A stretch of 64,000 bases of DNA. Source: Anaerolineae bacterium. Its GTDB lineage: Bacteria > Chloroflexota > Anaerolineae > 4572-78 > J111. The notes beneath the pieces are model-generated. The model had not been told where the DNA came from. It searched no databases and saw only the letters and a list, made by a program, of their open reading frames with translations. The position numbers were made by a program, and so were the translations under genes. The stretch is from assembly GCA_023382535.1 (NCBI GenBank), contig JAHDWA010000044.1, positions 22,540 to 86,539 of the forward strand, in the 5' to 3' direction. Below, piece by piece: positions 9,461 to 18,458 of the stretch (positions are counted from its first letter, which is position 1; every line of letters begins with the position of its first letter).

Positions 9461-10714
9461 CTAACGAAAATCAATTAATTCGGTGATTAAGTGGTGATAC
9501 TGCTGAGCTACCGCCCGGCGAGAATTGTGTGATACAACATAGTCGCGGCCTAGTTGTTGTTTTTGTTTAAGTTCGTCGCGGTGGTGATAGGCATACTCGA
9601 TGGCTGCGGTCAGGGCCGGAGCATCTTCTGGAGGAACAGCCCAGCCACAGTGAGCGTTTTCCACAATCCAGGCCAATTCCGAATCAGTTTCGGCAGCAAC
9701 AATGACCGGCCGGCCAGCGGCCATAATTTCATAAATCTTGGAGGGAAAGGTCTCTTGAGCCATGCCCGGCTTCATCGGCACCAAACAGAGATCAGCGCTG
9801 CCGTAGATTTGCTGCATGCGTGAGCGATGTTGATAGGGTAACAGCGTTACGTTGTTGATCTGTTTTTGGGCCAGTTCCCCTTCAAGCCAAGTCCAGCGTG
9901 CCCCTCCGCCAACAATCACAAAATGCAGGTCTGATAAATGGGCCAGGTTTTGTGCTGCGGTCAGCATGGCTTCAAAACTCTGGGTCAGACCGACATTGCC
10001 GGCATAAATCACTACAAATTTGCCATCCAAATTGTGCGCCGTGGAGAATTCATTGGGACACGTGCCTGGCTGCATGAAATCGGTATCTACAAAATTGGAG
10101 ATCACTCGCATTTTGTCAGCCGGAACATTTTTAGCCAGCAGCGCCCGGCGAAACCATTCCGAGATGACCGTGATCATCCGGGCGTGGTCGTAGATAAAAA
10201 TCTCCAGCCATTCCATAAAACGAATGACCCGCCGATTGCGCAGCACGCCCAACCTGACGGCAACATCGGGATAAACTTCTTGCACGTTGTAAATGTAGGG
10301 CGCTCGCTGCAGCAGGCCCAGCAGCCATGCTTGCAGGCCAATCGTCAACGGCGGCGAAGGGACCAGCAGGATATCTGGTTTCTTAACCAGCCACCATCCG
10401 GCCAATGTACCCAATACATGGAAACGCAGGTAGTCGAAAGCCCTGGCCCAAACGCGACTCCCTTTCGGAGCGACCTGCACATGCAGGACCCGAATGCCAT
10501 TGATTTCGCTTTCCTGGAGCCACTGTCCCCAGTGGGGCCGTAAAGGTTGTTTGGCCAGCGACTCGGGCAGCGGGTTGTAGTGGGGGGTAGTTGTGACCAC
10601 AGTCACCTGGTGACCGTAGATCTGCCGGAGATCCTGAGCCAGCTCGGACATTAATGAGGCAGTCGAGAGACTATCTGGTGTAAAGAAATATGACAGGAAT
10701 AAGATGTGGGCCAT
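9461..10714 (-). CDS. Glycosyltransferase family 4 (WbuB-like)
   Basis: 417 residues with the two-domain GT-B architecture. The N-terminus AHILFLSYFFTPDSLSTASL and the PHYNPLPESLAKQP segment resemble the WbuB family of L-fucosamine or related amino-sugar transferases. The donor-site half has VVIYAGNVGLTQSFEAML and the E-x7-E-like motif at EIMAAGRPVIVAAETDSELA. It should transfer a sugar from a nucleotide donor to the growing lipid-linked repeat unit at the inner membrane face. The acceptor and sugar cannot be read from sequence. Three bases separate it from the upstream epimerase gene, so both are in one operon. About 70 bases without any recognisable feature separate it from the polymerase gene. 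Confidence 0.85.
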   Translation of the reverse strand: MAHILFLSYFFTPDSLSTASLMSELAQDLRQIYGHQVTVVTTTPHYNPLPESLAKQPLRPHWGQWLQESEINGIRVLHVQVAPKGSRVWARAFDYLRFHVLGTLAGWWLVKKPDILLVPSPPLTIGLQAWLLGLLQRAPYIYNVQEVYPDVAVRLGVLRNRRVIRFMEWLEIFIYDHARMITVISEWFRRALLAKNVPADKMRVISNFVDTDFMQPGTCPNEFSTAHNLDGKFVVIYAGNVGLTQSFEAMLTAAQNLAHLSDLHFVIVGGGARWTWLEGELAQKQINNVTLLPYQHRSRMQQIYGSADLCLVPMKPGMAQETFPSKIYEIMAAGRPVIVAAETDSELAWIVENAHCGWAVPPEDAPALTAAIEYAYHHRDELKQKQQLGRDYVVSHNSRRAVAQQYHHLITELIDFR

Positions 10715-10717
10715 AGG

Positions 10718-11794
10718 TTATTTTGCTGCGGTAGTCCAGCGTTCAATATTCTTGTAATAAATGTCTTCCAGAAGCTGGCGCAGGTTATATTGCTGCCGCC
10801 ACTCCGGATAATGAGCTTGAAATTTGCGGATATCGCTGATGTACCAGATGTGGTCGCCGCTGCGATTGGCCTCCGTGTAGGTCCATTTCAATTGCTTGCC
10901 GCTAATCTCTTCGCATAGAGAAATTGCTTCCTTCATCGAGCAGTTACTATAGCGTGACCCGCCCATATTGTAAACCTCGCCTATACGCGGAGCGTTAAAA
11001 ACATGATGAAAGGCCGAAACCAGATCGGCGCTATGAATATTATCCCGCACTTGCTTGCCTTTGTAACCGTAAACAGTGTAGGGGGTGCCGGTGCAGACAC
11101 ATTTCATCAAATAAGCTAAAAAGCCGTGCAGTGCGGTTCCGGAATGGTTGGGACCGGTCAAACAGCCGCCCCGGAATACGGCTGTCTGCATATCAAAGTA
11201 GCGACCATACTCCTGCACTAAAATATCGGCAGCGACTTTTGATGCGCCAAACAGCGAGTGTTTGGAAGCGTCAATGCTCATGCTTTCATCAATGCCAATA
11301 AAGAAGGGGTGATTCTCCTCAATCTCCCAGCGCGTCTCCTGTTCAACCAGGGGCAGCCGGTTGGGTGTATCCCCATAAACTTTGTTGGTTGAGGTAAAAA
11401 TAAATACAGCGTTGGGACAGAACTGCCGCGTGGCTTCAAGTAAGATGAGGGTACCGTTGGCATTGACCGTAAAATCGGTCAGGGGATCACGGGCGGCCCA
11501 ATCATGAGAGGGCTGAGCGGCGGTATGGATGACCAGCTCAATATTCGCTCCGTATGTTTTGAAGAGTCGTTCTATGGCCGCCTGGTCCCGAATATCGGCG
11601 TTCTCGTGGTGATACCGTTGGGGAAAACGGCGCTCCAGCGCCTCTCGGTTCCAGGCGGTCGAGGCTTCTGCCCCAAAAAAGGTCTGGCGCATGTCATTGT
11701 CAATGCCGACCACCTCAAACCCCAGCTCACAAAAGTAATGAGCCGCTTCAGAACCGATGAGGCCGGCTGAGCCGGTGATGATGGCAATGGTCAT
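10718..11794 (-). CDS. NAD-dependent sugar epimerase, CDP-paratose/tyvelose 2-epimerase-like SDR
   Basis: 358 residues, extended short-chain dehydrogenase. The N-terminal NAD motif is [17 protein letters not shown]. The protein resembles CDP-tyvelose/paratose 2-epimerases ([15 protein letters not shown], then [19 protein letters not shown]). The usual catalytic YxxxK reads FGASK in [12 protein letters not shown]: the tyrosine is a phenylalanine. STNKVYG holds the conserved Ser/Thr region. The substrate is therefore uncertain; it may be a 2-epimerase that does not need the Tyr, or a different SDR. ATG at 11794 is chosen because GGGAG stands ten bases upstream and the Rossmann motif follows at once; the alternative at 11824 adds ten unrelated residues. 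It lies between a methyltransferase and a GT4 gene. Confidence 0.75.
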   Translation of the reverse strand: MTIAIITGSAGLIGSEAAHYFCELGFEVVGIDNDMRQTFFGAEASTAWNREALERRFPQRYHHENADIRDQAAIERLFKTYGANIELVIHTAAQPSHDWAARDPLTDFTVNANGTLILLEATRQFCPNAVFIFTSTNKVYGDTPNRLPLVEQETRWEIEENHPFFIGIDESMSIDASKHSLFGASKVAADILVQEYGRYFDMQTAVFRGGCLTGPNHSGTALHGFLAYLMKCVCTGTPYTVYGYKGKQVRDNIHSADLVSAFHHVFNAPRIGEVYNMGGSRYSNCSMKEAISLCEEISGKQLKWTYTEANRSGDHIWYISDIRKFQAHYPEWRQQYNLRQLLEDIYYKNIERWTTAAK

Positions 11795-11839
11795 AATTAA
11801 TAAACTCCCGATTTCTAAATTCATGCTTTTGCAGCTAAT

Positions 11840-12559
11840 TCAAGAGACACGCTTTTGACACACCATGGCCGAGTGATAGGTCCACACGAAAGGGGCCAGT
11901 TGGGGCGCCAGGCGGAGGAGCAATTCTTTGGGAACATATCTCGACCAGGCTTTTGAACCGTATTGATATTGATACAGCGGATAGGATGCGTGGAGGACGA
12001 CCTGAGATAGGACTTCCAAATCACAAGATTGAACCAACTGCCTGATGGTTTTAGGTGAGTAGAAGTTGATATGCCCGACATGGTCAAACACAAAATCCTT
12101 TTTTAACCGCAAATTATCTTCCAAAGGCACTTCGACAAATACAAAATGGGCTACCCGGCTGGCCTCGTACAACAGGCGGCGCGGGTACTCAAGATGTTCC
12201 ACCACATGGCTCAGGACAGCCAGATCGAATTTTTTATCATCGTAAGGAATGGTATAGCCGTCAAAGAGCCGGCACTCGATCAACGCTTTAATGCTGCGTT
12301 GCGAGATGGCTTTGACTCCGCTCGCCGATATTTCTAACCCATAGAGAGCTTCGCCAAACCCCAAATCTGACAACCTCTGCAAAATGGCTCCCTCACCCGC
12401 GCCAATTTCCAAAATCGTCCGGTGGGGATAGGAGGTGCACAGAGAAACGATATTTTTTGCTTTGTCAACCGCGCCTAAACGCCGCCACTCTGACTCTCCC
12501 TCGTAAAAATCCTCGTAATTTGTCTTCAGTTTGGCGCTGACCGAAAGGGGATCATTCAT
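11840..12559 (-). CDS. Class I SAM-dependent methyltransferase
   Basis: 239 residues. The SAM-binding motif is TILEIGAGEGAILQRL, followed by an acidic loop GLEISASGV and the motif FDLAVLSHVVEHLEYPRRLLYEASRV, as in Methyltransf_11/23 proteins that modify sugars or lipids. ATG 12559 overlaps the stop of the upstream glycosyltransferase by eight bases (ATGAATGA), showing translational coupling. The longer frame starting at 12610 would overlap by 59 bases and is less likely. In this locus it probably methylates a hydroxyl or carboxyl of the polysaccharide or its lipid-linked precursor (inference); the position cannot be deduced. Confidence 0.8.
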   Translation of the reverse strand: MNDPLSVSAKLKTNYEDFYEGESEWRRLGAVDKAKNIVSLCTSYPHRTILEIGAGEGAILQRLSDLGFGEALYGLEISASGVKAISQRSIKALIECRLFDGYTIPYDDKKFDLAVLSHVVEHLEYPRRLLYEASRVAHFVFVEVPLEDNLRLKKDFVFDHVGHINFYSPKTIRQLVQSCDLEVLSQVVLHASYPLYQYQYGSKAWSRYVPKELLLRLAPQLAPFVWTYHSAMVCQKRVS

Positions 12560-13709
12560 TGAGCAACTGTTCCCACTGATCGAGATGCCTGGAATAAGCA
12601 AAGCGATCATTAAAGAGCTTTAGCCCATTTAAGGCCAGAGATTGGCGATTTTGGGGATGACGATACAACTTTTCAACAACTCCGGCGATTGCGACAGGAG
12701 CGGCTTCATCCAAAAGTACAGCCGTTTGTGAGTTTAACATCGCCGGAATCTCACCTGCCTGGGTAGTAATGACGGCACAGCCGCTGGCCAGCGCTTCCAG
12801 GATAGCAATCGGCTGGGCTTCGACCTTGTAACGGCTGGGCAAAACAAATAGATGCGCCTCACGCAAAAGGTTTTCTTTAGCCCACCCTTCTGCGCCGTTG
12901 ATCCAGTGCAATCGCACCTGTCTCGATTGGTTAATTTGTTTAAGCTGGTCTTCTAGCCAATTTTTAGCTGCTGTACGTGTTGGAAAGCGTTGATCCGACT
13001 CGACAGACGTGATTTTACCACATAAGATCGCTTCGACGGGTAAGTTATCCTCACTGGCCAAGCGGCTGATTGCTTCGACAAATTCAGGGTAGCCCTTTGT
13101 TTCAATCAAACTGCTCAGGAAAAGAATTTTTAGAGGTTGACCTACCGGAATAGCCTGTTTCTCTGTACACTCCTGCTCAGTCACGGGCGTGATCAAACAG
13201 GTATTGTCCAGTTGAATGACTTTTTCAGTCGGGATACCGAAATCGCCAAGACGTCTTTGTTGATTCGGCCCCAATACGGTGATATAACGAGCCGCTCTGA
13301 CCATCCGGCGCAGCAAGTGCACTTCCAAAGATTGCTTGTCCCAACTCATAAAAACATTTCCGTGCAGTGAGATAATCGCTTGGGAAGAGCCAAATATGCT
13401 TCTAACCAGTAGGGGCAGCCCATCCCGGAGCAAAGCGAACCGAGTCTGCCCGAGATTGACGTGCAGCATTTCCCGTCTTGGGACAAGCCACAAGCCCTTT
13501 AACCAGGCTGCGAGCAGGTGGAGGCCCAATACTAGCAACTCACTCCACCCTTTCTCACGGCTCGATTCACTAATCCGGTCCAAAACTGGCGTCTGAATAA
13601 CCTCTACCTGCCAGCCTCGCCGACGTAATCCCTCAACCAGCATCTCTGAGGCAAAGCGCTGTCCAGAAAAACCACGACCGCTGCCATAAATGAAGTAGAT
13701 TTTGCGCAT
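12552..13709 (-). CDS. Glycosyltransferase family 4
   Basis: 385 residues in GT-B form. The N-terminal acceptor domain begins RKIYFIYGSGRGFSGQRFAS, and the C-terminal GT4 domain has ILFLSSLIETKGYPEFVEAI and the donor-binding stretch HLFVLPSRYKVEAQPIAILEALASGCAVITTQAGEIP with the E-x7-E motif. ATG 13709 is chosen because the family fold begins immediately after it; the open frame to 13781 adds 24 residues overlapping the neighbouring FkbM gene. It should be cytoplasmic or membrane-peripheral and add one residue of the repeat unit. It overlaps the following methyltransferase by eight bases. Confidence 0.85.
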   Translation of the reverse strand: MRKIYFIYGSGRGFSGQRFASEMLVEGLRRRGWQVEVIQTPVLDRISESSREKGWSELLVLGLHLLAAWLKGLWLVPRREMLHVNLGQTRFALLRDGLPLLVRSIFGSSQAIISLHGNVFMSWDKQSLEVHLLRRMVRAARYITVLGPNQQRRLGDFGIPTEKVIQLDNTCLITPVTEQECTEKQAIPVGQPLKILFLSSLIETKGYPEFVEAISRLASEDNLPVEAILCGKITSVESDQRFPTRTAAKNWLEDQLKQINQSRQVRLHWINGAEGWAKENLLREAHLFVLPSRYKVEAQPIAILEALASGCAVITTQAGEIPAMLNSQTAVLLDEAAPVAIAGVVEKLYRHPQNRQSLALNGLKLFNDRFAYSRHLDQWEQLLNE

Positions 13710-13768
13710 GACTCTCGCACAACAGGCAGAGGATAAAAAAGTTACTGCTGTTGTCATTCTCGTAAAAC

Positions 13769-14446
13769 TCAAGTGTTCCAAAAAGTAAAATTGTGGTTTT
13801 CTTTAAAGATTAGCTTGAGACCATACTCCTCTAACTGTTTGACCGAAGCAGCAGTGGTTCGACCCATTCCTGCCGCAATTTTATCGTGAAATTCGATACA
13901 TAGTTGCTTGATAGAGACTTGATTACGGATAATGCTATCTATTACGCCGTATTCGCTGCCCTCAATATCCATTTTAACCAGATCAAAAGCAGTCCAACCG
14001 GTTTCAGCCAAAACAGTTTTGAGTGATTTGGCCGGGAATGAAACAATTTGGGAGAACATTGGATTTTGGGTTAGCGAATAAGAAGCATAATTAGGGTTTT
14101 TAGGCGGAACCAGAGAGATATTACCATCTTTTTCGGCTAACCCACAGGCTTGAAAACGGAAGTTGCTGCCCGGCTTCACCCTTTCGACATAAGCTACCGC
14201 TTTTGGGGTTGGATCAAGCGCCAAAATGTGACAGCCAAATCGCTCTACCAAAGCAAGGTCAAACGTAATATCTTCGCCAATGCCAGCAGAGACAATCCTG
14301 GAATTTTCATCCAGGCCGACAGTTTCAATCCACCAGCCGCCATACTCAGAACCAAGGCGATAAAAAGTTGGCGATGGTTTGGGATATTTCAACCGGTCGG
14401 GAATTTGCTTTAAGGTGCGGCCCACTCTTTTAACGATAGTAATCAT
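13769..14446 (-). CDS. FkbM-family methyltransferase
   Basis: 225 residues. The FkbM core is visible: RIVSAGIGEDITFDLALV (SAM loop), ILALDPTPKAVAYVE (acidic residue contacting SAM ribose), and FDLVKMDIEGSEYGVIDSII, the most diagnostic motif of this family. FkbM-type enzymes O-methylate sugars and other small acceptors. ATG 14446 overlaps the upstream glycosyltransferase by 17 bases; the frame extends to 14686, but those 80 residues lie over the other gene and look non-coding. One of two FkbM proteins in the locus (the other at 23950). Confidence 0.82.
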   Translation of the reverse strand: MITIVKRVGRTLKQIPDRLKYPKPSPTFYRLGSEYGGWWIETVGLDENSRIVSAGIGEDITFDLALVERFGCHILALDPTPKAVAYVERVKPGSNFRFQACGLAEKDGNISLVPPKNPNYASYSLTQNPMFSQIVSFPAKSLKTVLAETGWTAFDLVKMDIEGSEYGVIDSIIRNQVSIKQLCIEFHDKIAAGMGRTTAASVKQLEEYGLKLIFKENHNFTFWNT

Positions 14447-15641
14447 TGACAGGGTAAGCAGTAAACTGATAGGCTGAATGCTGGTAAGCGGCCATAAATT
14501 GACGATTAATTTCCGCCCAGCTATGATTTTGTTCGACCATTTGCCGGCCTCGCACGCCCATCCGGCGGGCCTGTTCCGGGTTTTGGGCCAGTTGGGTGAG
14601 ACAGCGAGCCAGGTCGGCCACATTGCCTTCCTGATATTCCAGGCCATTGTTGTGGCTGACTCGTTCCGGCAGGGTTTGAGCGGCAATAACTAAGGGTAAA
14701 GCGCAGGCTGCTACTTCCAGGGTAGCGATAGAAACTCCCCGGGGCCAGCAGGCAGCATCAGCGGCCGCATAGTAAGCCGGCAAATCTGTTTGTTTCACCG
14801 CCGGATGAAAGATTACCCGGTCTGCCAGCCCTAAAGCTGCGACTGCTGCGTCCAGTTCCCGGCGATACTCGGCAGGAGGGTTGCCCAGCAGCAACACCTT
14901 GAGGTGGGGCGGACAGTGAGGTAAAGCATCTAACAGCCAGTGTACCCCTTTGGCCGGAATAATTTTGCCGCTATAAATAACCAGAAAATCGGCAGGACCA
15001 AGCCCTAATTCTGTCCGCTTCGACTTGCAAACAAGCTCGTCGGGGCGGAATAGCCCCGTATCTACACCCAGTTCAATGACCTGAACAGGGGGCTGGCTTA
15101 AGCCATAAACATCCCGCACAACCCCGGCAATTTCAGCGGTCACGCCGACCAGGGCATCAACCCGGCGGCGAAACAGCGGCGCCAGTATCACTCTAAAGCA
15201 CCGGTAGAACCAGGTTCCTCCTCGACTTTTTTTGAGATCAATCGGATGCTGGTGATCGTCTGCCAACAGCCAATACCCCAGCCGGGGTTTCAACAGAACC
15301 GCTTGCAAGGTGCTAAACTTGACTACGTTGTGAGCGTGAACGACATCTGGATGTAAAGCAGCCAGCACTTTTCCCAAACCCTGAAGCCAGCAGCGATAGG
15401 CGTGTTCAAACCGGACCGGCAACCGCCAAACGGGAATGTCGGCCTCGACAAACTGCCCTGGGGTGCGGATACGCTCGCCCAGCAGCGGTTGAACGGTGCT
15501 GGCGTAGTTGGGCAGGGGGGCATATCGGTCTGAGGTGACAACCGTCACCTCATGCCCCAGGCGGAGCTGCTCGCGGGCCAGAAAGGTCTCTTGATAACCT
15601 AACGCGGGTTGGAAATAGTCAATCAGATGGACGATTTTCAA
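14430..15641 (-). CDS. Glycosyltransferase family 4
   Basis: 403 residues, GT-B. The start KIVHLIDYFQPALGYQETFL followed by HEVTVVTSDRYAP is typical of GT4 acceptor domains. VIELGVDTGLFRP, FLVIYSGKIIPAKGVHWLLDAL and AADAACWPRGVSIATLEVAACALPLVIA mark the donor domain; the last stretch holds a variant of the E-x7-E motif. It starts with ATG at 15641, ten bases downstream of the oxidoreductase stop, and overlaps the FkbM gene. Sugar specificity is not readable. Confidence 0.85.
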   Translation of the reverse strand: MKIVHLIDYFQPALGYQETFLAREQLRLGHEVTVVTSDRYAPLPNYASTVQPLLGERIRTPGQFVEADIPVWRLPVRFEHAYRCWLQGLGKVLAALHPDVVHAHNVVKFSTLQAVLLKPRLGYWLLADDHQHPIDLKKSRGGTWFYRCFRVILAPLFRRRVDALVGVTAEIAGVVRDVYGLSQPPVQVIELGVDTGLFRPDELVCKSKRTELGLGPADFLVIYSGKIIPAKGVHWLLDALPHCPPHLKVLLLGNPPAEYRRELDAAVAALGLADRVIFHPAVKQTDLPAYYAAADAACWPRGVSIATLEVAACALPLVIAAQTLPERVSHNNGLEYQEGNVADLARCLTQLAQNPEQARRMGVRGRQMVEQNHSWAEINRQFMAAYQHSAYQFTAYPVNDYYR

Positions 15642-15651
15642 TGTATGCCTG

Positions 15652-16701
15652 TCAGATGGGCATGCCTAGGCCATGCTGACTCATAGATGCCTGCGCCGCT
15701 TCCAATGTTTTTACAACCTGTAAGCCTTCATACCCATCGGCCAAGGGCCGCTGGCCAGTACGGATAGACTGAATAAAATCTTCACATTCCAACTTCAAGG
15801 GTTCGGTAAAGCTCACTTTGGGGATGAGCAGGTCGCCGGCACGGGTCAAGAGTTGAAATTCGGCAAACGTCTCGTAACGCCCCAAAGAGACGCTAGTGGG
15901 ATCAACTGCTTTAGTGGCAGGTTGTTTGGTGAACCCTTTATCATAGAGCATAATTCGAGCGTCGGCGTTTACATCATCGTAGACAAGCATTTTCTCACTC
16001 CCGACAATGGTCATCCGGCGCACCTTTTGCGGGTCAAGCCAACTGATATGGATATTCGCCCCGATGCCGCCGGGGAAATCGAGGGTCATAAAAACTACAT
16101 CCTCGATGCCTGGTTGGAGGTAAGAATAGCCGCGCGCGATAACCCGACTCGGCGGCGCATCAAGCCAGTAGGATAGGATGGAAAGGTCGTGAGGCGAAAA
16201 GTTCCATAAGGCATTCACATCCTGCCGTACCTGGCCCAGGTTAAGCCGTTGAGAGTAGATATAATAAATTTGGCCCAATTCGCCCCGCTGGATGTATTCT
16301 TTCACCTTGCGCACGGCGGCGTTGTAGAGAAAGACATGTCCCACCATTAAGATCACGTTGTTGTGTTCAGCCAGGTTGATGAGTTCCTCGCATTGAGCGC
16401 TGGTCTGCGCCAGGGGCTTCTCCACCAACACCGATTTGCCCGCTTCCAGGGCAGCTTTAGCTAGCTCAAAATGGGTGTGAACCGGTGTGGCCAGCACAAC
16501 GGCATTTATATCGCTGGCCTGCAGAACTTCGTGATAGTCAGCGGTAGCCTGCGCTTGCGGATACTGCGTGCTAAAGCGAGCCAGGCGTTCAGGTCGAACA
16601 TCACACAGCATCCGTAGCGCGGCTCCATCCACTGAAGCCAGGGTTCGAGCCAAATTGGGACCCCAGTAACCCAGGCCAACCAGAGCAACATTAACGGCCA
16701 T
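15652..16701 (-). CDS. Gfo/Idh/MocA oxidoreductase, WbpB-like UDP-GlcNAcA 3-dehydrogenase candidate
   Basis: 349 residues. The NAD site is VALVGLGYWGPNLARTLAS, and the family motif EKPLAQTSAQCEELI (EKP lysine) and GHVFLYNAAVRKVKEYI follow. The C-terminal beta-sheet domain is complete. The adjacent aminotransferase (16691) and hexapeptide acyltransferase (17802), with the UDP-HexNAc 6-dehydrogenase at 4222, match the WbpA-B-E-D route known from Pseudomonas aeruginosa. There WbpB oxidises C3 of UDP-GlcNAcA. The assignment to that step is inference from context; the protein family itself is clear. Its first 11 bases overlap the aminotransferase gene. Confidence 0.83.
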   Translation of the reverse strand: MAVNVALVGLGYWGPNLARTLASVDGAALRMLCDVRPERLARFSTQYPQAQATADYHEVLQASDINAVVLATPVHTHFELAKAALEAGKSVLVEKPLAQTSAQCEELINLAEHNNVILMVGHVFLYNAAVRKVKEYIQRGELGQIYYIYSQRLNLGQVRQDVNALWNFSPHDLSILSYWLDAPPSRVIARGYSYLQPGIEDVVFMTLDFPGGIGANIHISWLDPQKVRRMTIVGSEKMLVYDDVNADARIMLYDKGFTKQPATKAVDPTSVSLGRYETFAEFQLLTRAGDLLIPKVSFTEPLKLECEDFIQSIRTGQRPLADGYEGLQVVKTLEAAQASMSQHGLGMPI

Positions 16702-17797
16702 GGTTAAATTCCTTTACTTGTTCCGCAATATAATTAATTTGTTCGGCGGTCAACTCCGGGTACATGGGTAATGATAAAACTTCGCGGGCTGCTCGTTCTG
16801 TTTCCGCTAAGGTGACATCCCTATAACCCAATTTTAAGTAAGCCGGCTGGCGATGGAGCGGCACCGGGTAGTGGATTCCCGCCTCAACACCCTTTGCCTT
16901 GAGATGTGCCAGTAACGCATCCCGTTGAGCAGACCGCAGTACATAGAGATGATAAACGTGGCGCACGTCCGGTGCTTCCCAGGGCGTAACCAGCTCAAGG
17001 CCGGCCAGAAATTCACTGTAAAGTCGGGCATGGCTGCGGCGGGCTTCGGTCCATGCTTCCAGACATTTTAGTTTAACATTTAATACCGCCGCTTGGAGGG
17101 TATCCAGGCGTTCGCCGTAGCCCACCTCCTCGTGTTCATACTTGCTGGTGCGACCGTGGTTACGTAAACGACGAACCCGAGCCATCAATTCCGAATCATT
17201 GCCAGATACGGCGCCAGCATCGCCATAGGCGCCCAGGTTTTTGCCTGGAAAAAAGCTGAAACAGGCCAGATGACCCATGCTTCCGCAGGCTTGCCCGTGA
17301 TATTTGGCTCCGTGCGCCTGGGCAGCGTCTTCAATCAAATACAATTGGTGGCGCTTAGCAATGTCGAGCAGCGGCCCCATATCAGCCGGGTGACCGTACA
17401 GATGAACGGCGATAATTGCGCGAGTTCGAGGTGTGATGGCGGCCTCAACATGGTTAGGGTCTAAGTTATAAGTACGCGGGTCAATATCCACAAAAACTGG
17501 CTTGGCTCCCAGATAGGAGATTGGCTCGGCGGTGGCGATAAAGGTGTGGGCGGTGGTAATAACCTCATCGCCGGGCTTCACCTGACAGGCTGCGAGTGCA
17601 AGTTGAAGTGCGGCTGTTCCCGAGGCGACGCCAACAACCTCTTTCGCGCTAACATAGTCGGCAAAAGCGTGCTCAAATTGGGTGACTTCACTGCCCATGA
17701 TAAAGTTCGTGTTTTCCAGAACTCGTTGGATAGCGGCATCTACCTGGGGGCGAATGGTTTGATATTGGGATTTCAAATCTACAAGAGGGATAGACAT
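16691..17797 (-). CDS. DegT/DnrJ/EryC1 aminotransferase, WbpE-like
   Basis: 368 residues, PLP-dependent sugar aminotransferase. It shows GTAALQLALAACQVKPGDEV, the PLP-contacting EDAAQAHGAKYHGQ, and the internal aldimine lysine in SFFPGKNLGAYGDAG. ATG 17797 (SIPLVDLKSQYQTIRPQVDA) is the canonical family start; the frame extends to 17959, but those 54 residues overlap the acyltransferase gene and are unrelated to the family. Predicted reaction: glutamate-dependent amination of a 3-keto UDP-uronic acid, following the oxidoreductase encoded just downstream, with which it overlaps by 11 bases. Confidence 0.87.
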   Translation of the reverse strand: MSIPLVDLKSQYQTIRPQVDAAIQRVLENTNFIMGSEVTQFEHAFADYVSAKEVVGVASGTAALQLALAACQVKPGDEVITTAHTFIATAEPISYLGAKPVFVDIDPRTYNLDPNHVEAAITPRTRAIIAVHLYGHPADMGPLLDIAKRHQLYLIEDAAQAHGAKYHGQACGSMGHLACFSFFPGKNLGAYGDAGAVSGNDSELMARVRRLRNHGRTSKYEHEEVGYGERLDTLQAAVLNVKLKCLEAWTEARRSHARLYSEFLAGLELVTPWEAPDVRHVYHLYVLRSAQRDALLAHLKAKGVEAGIHYPVPLHRQPAYLKLGYRDVTLAETERAAREVLSLPMYPELTAEQINYIAEQVKEFNHGR

Positions 17798-17801
17798 AAA
17801 T

Positions 17802-18458
17802 TTAAGGTTCCTTTCCGGTGTTGAGGAGTTGGTTAGTTTGGTAGGCGGCAAGTTGGCTAATATCGCCGATAACACGAGCCGGATTGCCCACTGCCACTTT
17901 TCCGTCGGGTATATCACGAACGACGACACTGCCCGCCCCCACCAAGGCCCCTCGGCCAATTACGACACCCGGCAGCAGGGTAACATTTGCGCCGATTTTT
18001 GACTGCGGCAACAAGTGGGGGCCTTGCAAATTGGCTTTAGCTGACGGGCTGAGTGGATAGCGAGCGTTGGTAAAAACCGCGTTAGGTCCAACCCAGGCGC
18101 CTTCTTCTAAAATTGAAAATTCAGGAATAAAAACGTTAGAGTGGATACGCACCTGGTAGCCGATTTGCACATGATGCTCAATGATTGAATGAGTTCCGAT
18201 GCTGACATCATCACCAATTTGATTAAGTTCGCGGACCATTACGCCATGCCCTGTTTTAAAATGAGCGCCGATGATATTACCGGCATAAATGACGGTGTGA
18301 GAACGGATGTGAGCGTTTGCACCAATCCGGGTTTCCAAGTCACCGGGCTGGTACCCTCGTGGGGCGACGCCAAGGAGGACGAATTCATCAATGATAGTAG
18401 CTTGACTGAGTGAAACGTTGGGATGGATGATAGCGGTTGGGGCAATATTATTTTGCAA
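17802..18458 (-). CDS. Left-handed beta-helix (hexapeptide) acyltransferase, WbpD-like
   Basis: 218 residues with repeated [LIV]-G-x4 hexapeptides (IGANAHIRSHTVIYAGNIIG, VSIGTHSIIEHHVQIG, VVIGRGALVGAGSVV). The exit motif is DGKVAVGNPARVIGD, as in WxcM/WbpD-type UDP-amino-sugar N-acetyltransferases. The catalytic His is probably one of those in the THSIIEHHV stretch. It would transfer an acetyl (or other acyl) group to the 3-amino group made by the adjacent aminotransferase, four bases downstream. The start overlaps the methyltransferase gene by 11 bases. Confidence 0.85.
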   Translation of the reverse strand: MQNNIAPTAIIHPNVSLSQATIIDEFVLLGVAPRGYQPGDLETRIGANAHIRSHTVIYAGNIIGAHFKTGHGVMVRELNQIGDDVSIGTHSIIEHHVQIGYQVRIHSNVFIPEFSILEEGAWVGPNAVFTNARYPLSPSAKANLQGPHLLPQSKIGANVTLLPGVVIGRGALVGAGSVVVRDIPDGKVAVGNPARVIGDISQLAAYQTNQLLNTGKEP

